Assembly: GCF_905220415.1 (NCBI RefSeq)
Contig: NC_059544.1
Span: 5,706,501 to 5,770,500 of the forward strand
Source: Colias croceus
Lineage: Eukaryota > Arthropoda > Insecta > Lepidoptera > Pieridae
Direction: 5' to 3'
Length of the DNA: 64,000 nucleotides
The translations under genes were made by a program, and so were the position numbers. Positions 12,013 through 21,800 of this stretch are shown here, one piece after another. The notes under the pieces were generated by a model. That model saw nothing but the letters and a program-made list of their open reading frames with translations. It was not told where the DNA came from and did not search any database. The stretch's first letter is position 1, and each line of letters starts with the position of its first letter.

Positions 12013-12631
12013 ATGAATTTTGTCCAAGACGGCAGTCCGAATAAACGGTATAGAAAGAAATACAATAACATGAAATTAAAAGTTAAAAGTCTTATAATTG
12101 TGAGTATCCGTGTTTTTATACATAAATACATTATTATTATATTAAATCACAAATTATTCTCAATTCTTTTTTAATTTAGTAAGAATAATTTTGATTTTAA
12201 AGTGGGTAGAAGCAAACAGAGAAAATTTTCCATTTACGTGATATCATTTTCTAAATAACACTGTGAAATCTGAACACTATTTTTATTATTTATTTTAAGA
12301 TAAATAAAATGAGATATCTATATTAAATAAAAAAATATTTAATTCAAAGTGTGATATTATTTCATTAAAGATTTTATTTTAATATTTTCATTAATTTTAT
12401 TAGGAGAATGCAGCACTGTGTGATGAAGTTGCTAAAATTCAAGAAAACATTCAAATTGTTAAGGATGAAAGAAAATTCTTGTTGAGAAAATTACTTGAAT
12501 ATGAAAATGGTATTGATGTTTCCCAGATATATTATAAAAATGAACCAACAATTATTCCCCCAAACGGTTCAAAAACTAAACCAAAAAAACGAAGAAGTCA
12601 TGAAGATTCAGGAAAAAGTATCCCCCCTTAA
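12013..12631 (+). CDS. Small coiled-coil nuclear protein, INO80E/TBRG1-like
   Basis: Two exons, 12013-12099 and 12404-12631, joined in phase 0 at a GTGAGT donor and TTAG acceptor, give 104 aa. The first 50 residues have a basic YRKKYNNMKLKVKSL segment, then ENAALCDEVAKIQENI and ERKFLLRKLLEYEN, a predicted coiled coil. The same pattern is in the N termini of TBRG1 (ENAAxCDE, ERRxLLKKLL) and INO80 complex subunit E (KYRNLK, KSFLLDRLLQYEN). The C terminus is short, ending with a lysine/arginine patch. The FYRN/FYRC domains of vertebrate TBRG1 are absent, so an INO80E-like subunit role is the better guess. Convergent with the KIAA1143-type gene downstream. Confidence 0.7.
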
Positions 12632-12892
12632 TCATTTCCAGACACAATCTTGTAAACTGACTGACAATACATTGTTTATCGAACATATAATTTTATTTGC
12701 AACTTGTGTCAAATTATATAATGCGGCAAGTACTTTTGTTTATGCCTATAGATCATAAGATTATGTACGAATATAATTTTGGTTTAAGATTATCAAAAAC
12801 TGATAGAAAAAATGTTGATTTTTTGAAAAGCACATGGTGTTTTATTTTATAACATTAATATTATTTTTTCATTAATATTATATTGGCCCTAA

Positions 12893-13066
12893 GGGCTGAT
12901 TTTTCAATCCTTAGTTAAATCTTATCCGCCCAATAAAGTATTACACAATAATATACAGATGTCACCTAAAAACTGTCAACAAGTGGGCAAGTAACACATT
13001 TTTAAAGTGGTTGTTTAATACGATATTCGATGAATAAGTTTTAACTAAGGTTTGAAAAATTGGCCC
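12893..13066. mobile_element. MITE with TAA target duplication
   Basis: A 174-bp element between two TAA triplets with inverted repeats GGGCTGATTTTTCAATCC and the inverse of GGGCCAATTTTTCAAACC, both followed inward by TTAGTTAAA. It lies between two convergent genes, so it probably overlaps one of their 3' UTRs. Confidence 0.75.
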
Positions 13067-13085
13067 TAATTATCTATTAATTTCT

Positions 13086-13472
13086 TCAATCATCTACATC
13101 TTCATCAGCAAATGACAATAATTGTTTACTTTTTTTGCTTTTTGATTTATCCTCAGAGCCTTTTTTACCTGCTTCACTAACTTTTCTCTTATTTTTAAAT
13201 ATTACTCTTTGATTTAAATCTGCTTTAGTTTCAGACTCAATTTTTTTCAACTTTTCTTCTTCAATCTCAGCTTCTTCTGCAGTAAGGTCACCTTTTTTCA
13301 AAACTACTACTTGGGGTAACTCTGTATCATCATCATTTACAAAATCCTCGTCATTGTTTTGAAGTTCATCAAATTTATGATTTCTGTCATCATAGCCAGC
13401 CTGCTTTTTTAAAGCTTTTAAAAATGGTGGGTCATCAGGTTTTATAAAATTTACATTCCTTTTCCTGTTCAT
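13086..13472 (-). CDS. KIAA1143-type uncharacterised conserved protein (DUF4604)
   Basis: Single-exon ORF of 128 aa. The N terminus (MNRKRNVNFIKPDDPPFL, then GY) and the central PQVVVLKKGDLTAEEAE block match the animal family represented by human KIAA1143. The middle is highly acidic (ten of thirteen residues D/E/N around DEDFVNDDD), the C-terminal third is lysine-rich and probably disordered, and the end LLSFADEDVDD repeats the family's LLSFDxEDE ending. Molecular function of the family is not established. The start is the only ATG before the conserved N terminus. Confidence 0.9.
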   Translation of the reverse strand: MNRKRNVNFIKPDDPPFLKALKKQAGYDDRNHKFDELQNNDEDFVNDDDTELPQVVVLKKGDLTAEEAEIEEEKLKKIESETKADLNQRVIFKNKRKVSEAGKKGSEDKSKSKKSKQLLSFADEDVDD

Positions 13473-13499
13473 CTTGATAGTATAATATATGTTACCTAC

Positions 13500-14430
13500 C
13501 TAAATCAAATTCTGTGAACAATACAAGTTATTAGATATTATATATATTACAATTAAATATTTAAGTAATAATATTATCTATACATTCATACTCAGTCGTT
13601 TGAATTTATTACATATTGAAAGTTGGAAAAATAGAACTATGTTTCTCATATAAAAAAAAGCTATTAAAAAAAAACACTAGAAACATACACATTACAAGCA
13701 CATTACATTACTGCTTGATATTATATTGACAATCACAATCATAATTACCAATTGATTTATATTATTCGTAATGTTTGCTCCAATACTATAGCATAAGTAG
13801 ATAGCATCTTATTATTTTAGACAGTAATATTATATCCATCTACACCTTCACTGCATTCCGTTTGTGTACTCACGTCTCAATCACAATAATTTTTGATGAT
13901 TTTTGAGCACCCAGTTGCAGTTGGCACAGAGCAAGTAATATAGTACCCTCAGATAGTACCTACCAGTTGGTTTTTGAGTTTTGATTTTTATTTGACATAT
14001 CATTGACAGTCAGTAGTCACCTGTCACAACAAAATTGTACACTTTGACATCACAGCTTGACATTAATGAGCGTTTTCACTGTGGTTTTCACATCATCCGA
14101 TCCGATAACGGATATCGGATACAATTTTGCAATTTGCCCGTAGAGAGAGTAACTAATAGACCCAATGACGATACCTTTCTCACTTACACAAGAAAGAGAG
14201 CGAAAATTCCATAACAAATGCATAAGACAAAGACACAAATAGTCAATTTTTTGTCCCTTAGTGCGTAACCTGTTTTTCAAGGTCAGCAACTTGAGTTGCG
14301 AAACAAACTTTGACAGGTCGTGCCTTCATCGTGCTTGGTGTTCGAATTTTGGATATTATTTAGTAAAAAATCGATACGAGTACATTGAAAAGACGGTTAA
14401 ATTATCATAATATAGACATCGAAGTAAATA
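13500..14430. other. Intergenic region
   Basis: Mostly AT-rich. Near 14065-14120 the segment GAGCGTTTTCACTGTGG, followed by repeated CCGAT/CGGAT motifs, resembles the inverse of the end of a segment at 24555-24680, so the two may be ends of related MITEs. No exon recognised. Confidence 0.35.
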
Positions 14431-14432
14431 GA

Positions 14433-14886
14433 ATGGTGCGTTGTCGTGTTATTGCATGTTTAAGCGATAGTAAGAAGAAAATTGCCGGTGTGTCTTTTCA
14501 CGCGTAAGTACGACTTTATTGTTCATATTTATAGTTTCTCAGTGATAATTATTTATACTTAAGCCTAAAGTAACAACAAGTCGCGACATAACAAGGAAAA
14601 TATTAGCGTAATATCGATTTTTACATTCAATAACCTATTTAAACATCAACAAGTAAGTGTTTCGGGAAGACTTCGGCATCGAAAACATATTTTAATTTAT
14701 TATTTCTCATAGTAATTGTGATTGACATAAAATTTCACTTCTAGTTTTAGAGATCTGAACTACCTGCGAGCATTAATTATTAACCTATGTTTATCGATTT
14801 GTTTCCAGATGATCCAGACCTACGTAATAAATGGATCGAAGTGGGAGAAAAGATTGGATTCTCAAAAATTAAAAAAAAAAAATGAA
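14433..14886 (+). pseudogene. THAP-domain gene relict
   Basis: An ATG-initiated stretch at 14433-14504 gives the start of a THAP zinc finger: C-x4-C spacing (MVRCRVIAC), a lysine run and GVSFHA, followed by a GTAAGT donor in phase 2. Near 14802 the matching second half is present (FPDDPDLRNKW in frame) but the expected AG acceptor just before it is missing; the AG that is there leads to an immediate stop. The second half stops after a short run ending in lysines, before the expected C-x2-H. Read as a dead fragment. A sequencing error or use of a distant exon cannot be excluded. Confidence 0.45.
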
Positions 14887-15596
14887 CAAGCCAATGAAAA
14901 AATAAGAAATGTGTACACGAAATTAACATTGTTTCGTCATCAATAATCAATCTATTTATATTTTTTGTATCTACTACACTGATTATAAAGACAAAAGAAA
15001 AATCTCATAACTGGTTTTATTTAATTGATCCTAAAATATTTACCCTTTGCAAAACATCCGGGAGCTCGGATACTGTGGCAACATTCAACTTATACATTGA
15101 CAAACTATCTTTGTCTCAGTCGCGGTTACAGCAATGACAGTGTACCTTTGTACCAAGAAGCTTATATCTAATACACTGGAGATTTCGGTATGAACATTGA
15201 CGTGTAACAAGAAAATTTTGCCCAGTTCATGTTTTTTATCACTTTCACACCTAACTTGGTATTGCCACTGTTAATACGAAGTTTTCCCAAGGCTACTATG
15301 TATGCTGTAATATTCTGTGCAAAAGGTTAGTTTTTGTACATGAGTTTGTTGATAAATTGCCAACAACGTCATTCAGAAGCATTGTTGGATGAGACAATTA
15401 TTATTTATGCTAAATAAACTAAGTATCTGAACCAATTATTAAAAAGCGATACTCCCTGATTATGGGTAGTCACCATAATAAAATTGTAGCAACTCTCACT
15501 TTGTCAATATGGCATGTGTGTCAAAAAAATTGCGTCGCTTCGAATATTTAAGTTAATATTGTTGCTTATTTAATGAATATTTTCCGAATATAAAGA

Positions 15597-16100
15597 ATGC
15601 ATTGTATTGTGCAAAATTGCAGAAGTGTTTGGACACCAAATTCTGGCATAGAATTTCATAGGCAAGTGTATATTTACGTTATTTACAATATTCCTCAATA
15701 CTCCTGCATTTACCTGTTTAGAATCATTTCAATGGCAAAAATTGTCTAATTTAGCATCATTTTAGTAAGCAGTCATGTTAAATTTGTTATTTCCCTAATA
15801 CTTTATCATTTTTCAACAAGTTTTCAATAAACAGATTTAACAAGTAAGGTAACCATGATGACGAGTTTTTATGGATAGCGAAGAGAATATATTGTAAAAA
15901 CAATATTATGATGAAAATTTAGAACACCATTTTAAAGATTGTTACTAGTAATGAAACAACACATGACATCGGTATTGCACTCACATGTAGTTATAAGATT
16001 GTTCGTTTTTACATTGAAATTTATACTTTTTTAACTTACCTCATATTTTTTTTGTTTTACGTATTTCAGCTTTCCAAAAAGTAAAATAAAAAGAAATATC
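15597..16100 (+). pseudogene. THAP-like exon pair within copy B
   Basis: Exon 15597-15661 encodes MHCIVQNCRSV up to GIEFH, with C-x4-C spacing like a THAP finger, and ends AG|GCAAGT, a GC-type donor. An acceptor TTTCAG at 16069 restores frame to give FHSFPKSKIKRN, the expected FHxFPK continuation. The frame soon ends. The same arrangement with the GC donor is kept in copies A and C, so the three copies derive from one progenitor that already had it. Confidence 0.55.
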
Positions 16101-16109
16101 CCATCAAGG

Positions 16110-16358
16110 TTACTGAGGATTACGACCCAGAAAAAAATACCTTTTTAAAAATAAACTTTGTAAAGTTAGCTGAAATTTGTGCAAGGCTTGAAATTGACCC
16201 GTCGAAGCAACGCGTTTAAAAAGAAGATCTGAGTAGCTAACAATTTGGTAAACAGCTTCTGATGCAAAACACAACTTTCCTCTATTTACAAAGGATGTTA
16301 ATGCTATATATCGGTTCATATCCAAGCTTTGTAGCCAAAAAATATTTATAACTATCAT
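16110..16358 (-). pseudogene. Transposase C-terminal-like ORF on the opposite strand (copy B)
   Basis: Open on the minus strand, beginning MIVINIFWLQSLDMNRY and containing IALTSFVNRGKLCFASEAVYQIV, which resembles the late GGLxxPSxxVxxI segment of P/THAP9-type transposases. It is antisense to the THAP exons of the same element, which is unexpected for one gene. The resemblance is from memory and short. Confidence 0.35.
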
Positions 16359-16728
16359 TTTATACCAATTAAAATTGTATGTACCTACCTATAAAGTATG
16401 ACCATAATATTATAATATAAATACTGTTAAAAATATATGTCGTTATTATTTATAGACCATGATTTTTAGTTTTTTCTATTTTGAAAAATCCTGAATTTAC
16501 AAACCAGCGTGGTCACTCGACAGAAAGAGACAAAAAACATGACTGACGTCATTGAATGTCATAGTTTCTTGTTTCAAGTTAATGGTCATAGTGCAATCTC
16601 CAGTGTGTTAGAGGATATAAGCTTCTTGCTTTGTACCTATATTAGTTTCTCTGCCTACGAATTTGCCCTTTCACGTTGTCCGATAAAATCGTTCCGATAT
16701 CATCATGAGTGTTGCCAGAATTTTTTAG

Positions 16729-18255
16729 AGAAAACTCAAGAAGCTTATATCAATACACTGGAGATTTCGGTATGAACATTGACGTGTAACAAGAAAATAT
16801 TGCCCAGTTCATGTTTTTTATCACTTTCACACCTAACTTGGTATTGCCACTGTTAATACGAAGTTTTCCCAAGGCTACTATGTATGCTGTGATATTCTGT
16901 GCAAAAGGTTAGTTTTTGTACATGAGTTTGTTGATAAATTGCCAACAACGTCATTCAGAAGCATTGTTGGATGAGACAATTATTATTTATGCTTTATAAA
17001 CTAAGTATCTGAACCAATTATTAAAAAGCGATACTCCCTGATTATGGGTAGTCACCATAATAAAATTGTAGCAACTCTCACTTTGTCAATATGGCATGTG
17101 TGTCAAAAAAATTGCGTCGCTTCGAATATTTAAGTTAATATTGTTGCTTATTTAATGAATATTTTCCGAATATAAAGAATGCATTGTATTGTGCAAAATT
17201 GCAGAAGTGTTTGGACACCAAATTCTGGCATAGAATTTCACAGGCAAGTGTATATTTACGTTATTTACAATATTCCTCAATACTCCTGCATTTACCTGTT
17301 TAGAATCATTTCAATGGCAAAAATTGTCTAATTTAGCATCATTTTAGTAAGCAGTAATGTTAAATTTGTTATTTCCCTAATACTTTATCATTTTTCAACA
17401 AGTTTTCAATAAACAGATTTAACAAGTAAGGTAACCATGATGACGAGTTTTTATGGATAGCGAAGAGAATATATTGTAATAACAATATTATGATGAAAAT
17501 TTAGAACACCATTTTAAAGATTGTTACTAGTAATGAAACAACACATGACATCGGTATTGCACTCACATGTAGTTATAAGATTGTTCGTTTTTACATTGAA
17601 ATTTATACTTTTTTAACTTACCTCATATTTTTTTGTTTTACGTATTTCGGCTTTCCAAAAAGTAAAATAAAAAGAAATATATGTGCCCATCAAGGTTACT
17701 GAGGATTACGACCCAGAAAAAAATACCTTTTGAAAAATAAACTTTGTAAAGTTAGCTGAAATTTGTGCAAGGCTGCTATAAACAGTTTTTCTTTGATGAT
17801 TCTGGCTTGAAATTGACCCGTCGAAGCAACGCGTTTAAAAAGAAGATCTGAGTAGCTAACAATTTGGTAAACAGGATCTGATGCAAAACACAACTTTCCT
17901 CTATTTACAAAGGATGTTAATGCTATATATCGGTTCATATCCAAGCTTTGTAGCCAAAAGTTATTTATAACTATCATTCTATACCAATTAAAATTGTATG
18001 TACCTACCTATAAAGTATGACCATAATATTATAATATAAATACTGTTAAAAATATATGTCGTTATTATTTATAGACCATGATTTTTAGTTTTTTCTATTT
18101 TGAAAAATCCTGAATTTACAAACCAGCGTGGTCACTCGACAGAAAGAGACAAATAACATGACTGACGTCATTGAATGTCATAGTTTCTTGTTTCAAGTTA
18201 ATGGTCATAGTGCAATCTCCAGTGTATTAGAGGATATAAGCTTCTTGAGAAAACT
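16729..18255 (+). mobile_element. P-element-like transposon, copy C (complete)
   Basis: The element (16737-18247) is flanked by the 8-bp duplication AGAAAACT. Termini are CAAGAAGCTTATAT and its inverse. It is colinear with copy B throughout, with small indels: it keeps ATGTG after the second THAP exon start and a 33-bp segment near 17780 that copy B lacks. The THAP exon pair, GC donor and the antisense ORF (17696-17977, here 93 codons) are all present. Confidence 0.85.
17696..17977 (-). pseudogene. Transposase C-terminal-like ORF on the opposite strand (copy C)
   Basis: The longer version of the ORF seen in copy B, with the same NRYIALTSFVNRGKLCFAS motif and an intact reading frame in both copies despite a 33-bp indel. 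Frame kept across an in-frame indel hints at past coding use. No catalytic residues are visible. Confidence 0.35.
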
Positions 18256-18840
18256 AAACGAAATTGCCAGTTAATACAAAATGGGTATAATTATTTAAAA
18301 AAAAAAACAACTGATAGATCCATGATAGATGATAGATCATAGTTGTACAATCTTGTATGTACAATGTGCATACAGTAAAAATAACTACGCTAAAAAAACC
18401 AACTTCAAAAAAAAAAAAAGTTAAATGCAAAAAAGATTTGATATTATTAATTACTGCGTACGTACGATATTATTAATTGTGCGTTTAGATGTGCTATTTA
18501 CTAAATAGTTTTGATATCGGTCATTTGTATGGTATTAAATAAATTTATATCAATACCTACTAGAACCTAGTAATAAGTTAATAGTTTTAATAATTAGTAA
18601 TACCGCCAAGTTTTCAGATTCTAAATGATTCAGTCAGAAGAAAGCTGGTTTCTTCTTTCTGCCTTCTGAATTTACGATGCCAACTTGATAAATGCGGTTA
18701 CGCTTTCCTAGATTCTGTGAGTTTTTAATTAAATCTGTCCGTCAAAATCGAGTAAAGGAAACGTTAGTCATACAAATATACAGGTGAAGCAAATAAAAGC
18801 ATGTTAATAAATAATATTTATTGTTCAGATGTATTTCCTA
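18256..18840. other. Intergenic, 3' side of the FBXW4-like gene
   Basis: AT-rich with an A-run near 18295 and 18405 and a GATAGAT-type repeat near 18315. The part nearest 18840 should be 3' UTR of the minus-strand gene. Confidence 0.4.
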
Positions 18841-18842
18841 AG

Positions 18843-21800
18843 TTATGTAACAAATTCGAATATATGAGAATAATCTTTCTTTTTTGTAGTGCTTGCGTTG
18901 ACGTTGAAATTCGCAACAGCGACGCATCGATCTGCAGCTGCTACCAATTTTCTTGCATCAAAATCTAAGCTATAAATAGGGGACGACTTCTTTTGTGTAA
19001 AGTACATCTGTAAAATCGAAATACCTACATAATATAATAGTTAGGTACTTAATTACTTGAATTTATATTTTTTTGTTTTTATGGCATTCAAATGCTTTAT
19101 AAATATAAATTTATAAAGAATAGAAAAAATTCGATCACGAGTTCATATTGGTTGAGATGGTTGTTAAATCATTTCAATAGATGGCGCGCGGTGTGTCCCA
19201 TAAGACATAAAACTGAAAGTATAGAATAAATTCGATTGCTCAGGCGGGTCACGAGCAATGACTAAGGAATCCTGTGATTCCTTATTCATTGGTCACGAGT
19301 GGCTGAGTTGGTTAGGCATCCGCCCCGGAATGGCACGAAGGATGCGGGTTCGAGTCCCGCCTCGTGATCGAATTTTTTCTATTCTTTATAAATTTATATA
19401 CTTAATTACTTTTTTTACATATACCTACATAATCAAAATTTACGTACAATTAACTTGTTATCTCTGAGTTTATAAATCTATTATAAATTTTAACTACTTA
19501 TATTTTACCTTATTGTGTTGAGTTTGTTTTTCTGTAAATTACCTGTACATGATGTGAAGAATGTAAATCAAATAATACGCATCGTGAATACTCCGATGAT
19601 CCAACAATAAGGGCTCTATCTCCATCTGATTTAACACAATATAGTGATGATTGGAAAGGGTCTCGGGCGTCGTAAACCTATGAAGAAATATACAATTGAA
19701 GGAAGTACATAATCATAACAATATAACAACATACTTAGTTCATTAATTTATTTAACTATATTTTTGAGTCACGATCGAAAGTAGGTAAGTAGGTACCTAT
19801 GTGGAGGCAATTTTTGCAAAACTTTATATTACTTCATAAATTCCACAGATAAAATTATTATACTATACTAATAATTACCACATTATTTGTCCTGATATCA
19901 ATATATTGCAGCTTCCCTGAATGAGACACATAGATAAGTCCATTTTCATTGTGCCATTGTATATCCCTGATGACATGCCTTAAATCCTTTGTTTCTTTCG
20001 ACGTCAGTAGATAGTTCCCTCTAAAATAATTTTATACAAAACCGTTATGAGCCAACAAAACGAGTGAGTGAAATTAGGTTTTCCTATTATCTATTGCTGT
20101 CGCGCTATGCCTTAAGATAATAGAAGTTATTAAGCTATTGTATAGCTTCTATCGCGAACCTTGAGCGCGGGGACCGAATCCAGAAATTGCGTACTAGTTA
20201 TTTTTATTTAATACTTTTTAGTGTATTTTTCAGCACAAATCAAACGAGTCCAATCTCGATAAAGTTCATTCAATTAATTACCGAGTTCCTATGGCCACCT
20301 TCCGATTCCATCATCAAATCAGCTCTATGTTATAATAATTTTTCATTTTTTTATTTATTTTTATATAATGTTCAAAAATTAGTTTTATGGAAGACGGAAC
20401 ATAACGGAAAATCTGCCCTATTTCTTACGTTTTGAAAGATTCATATCATTATTAATAATTAAGATATGACAAAAAGGAAATCATAGGAACATGGCTAAAG
20501 CTACCATAGATTAATAGTAAAAAATATATTGCTCCAGTGGCACAATCCAGGGAGGAAACAGGGGACTAAGTTTGTATGGAAAAACGGCTCTTTTGTTTGC
20601 TCTCAATAGTACCTACTTCTCATTATAACACTTTGGTAATAAGTGTAAATAAAAATAAATAAATTTGAAATTGCACTCCTGAACAAACTACATACTTAGA
20701 AAGGAAAGAAAACTATGAAAATAAATTCATTAGTTTACTTAGATTTTATCATCAATCAGACATTATCTTAGGAGATACAAAATTCAAAGTATATTATCTC
20801 GTTATTAATTTTAACTATTATTGTATATTAATCTCTTTTATTCTATTTTACTTTGACAATCTAAAAATCTCTATATATAAAAATGAATCCCTATTTCCCT
20901 TAGTCACGGCATCACGCGTGAACGGCTGGACCGATTTCAATAATATATTGATGTTTTCATTATATTCAGAAGGATCTTCTGACGATAAACTCAAGTAATT
21001 TGCACCACAAAATTAAGAAATTGTGAAAAAATACCGGCCATGTAAACTCACGGGTTAAAAAATTTGCAGACAGGAAAATGTCTGCCAGAACAGCTAGTAA
21101 CATATAAAATTAATATTCTTGAAAAAAACTACCTACGTATTGATATCTAGCAAAATAGGCTTACTGTTTCCATTGGGACCAATAGCCAATTTAGATTTTG
21201 TTGGATCAACAGCAAGGGATCTACTGCCGACACATTCTGGAATAATGAACTTGCTCATGCCTAAAAGGACAAATATTATGGGATTAATTCACAACTCAAT
21301 CAATTAAAAATAACATTTATTATATTGTTAATCATTCAAAATCTGTATTTCTGAACAATGTGTGCCATGAATACTTCAAACCCAACTTAAAATATGTTTT
21401 AATATAAACTTTTACAAATGCTGTAAGCTACCAATTCATTATATTTTATTCGCTAATTGACTATTGGCACCACTAGTAAATTGTTGACAATATTTTTTGA
21501 GCATATAACATCATTAAATAAAATGATAAAGGTGGGTTTATACTTACTGATACTATTTGTATTGTTAACAAATCTTTCATTAGAAATGTCTTCATCCATT
21601 GACCATAAACATACATTTTGACTTATATTTGAACATGTTATTACAGAGTTATTGAATAGTTCTACTGCTGTTACCTCAACTTGGCCATTTTCATGACAAT
21701 TCTCAATATAATGCAACAACCTAGGCTTTTTTCGAATATCATTAAATTGATAAACAACTGTGCTACCATCCCTGAAATTAAATAGCAAATTTCTATTTGT

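Larger units (their letters stand above)
15146..16636 (+). mobile_element. P-element-like transposon, copy B (complete)
   Basis: The element (15154-16628) is flanked by a perfect 8-bp duplication, CTTTGTAC. The ends are inverted repeats beginning CAAGAAGCTTATAT and extending about 45 bp imperfectly (AATACACTGGAGATT shared). An 8-bp duplication together with a THAP-encoding first exon is the P-superfamily signature. No complete transposase is present, so it is non-autonomous. Copy C starts only about 100 bp downstream. Confidence 0.85.

Noticed and set aside
19293..19367. Functional tRNA gene
   Set aside because: Acceptor and T arms pair, but the anticodon stem has mismatches and the loop lacks the canonical T33, so it is treated as tRNA-like.
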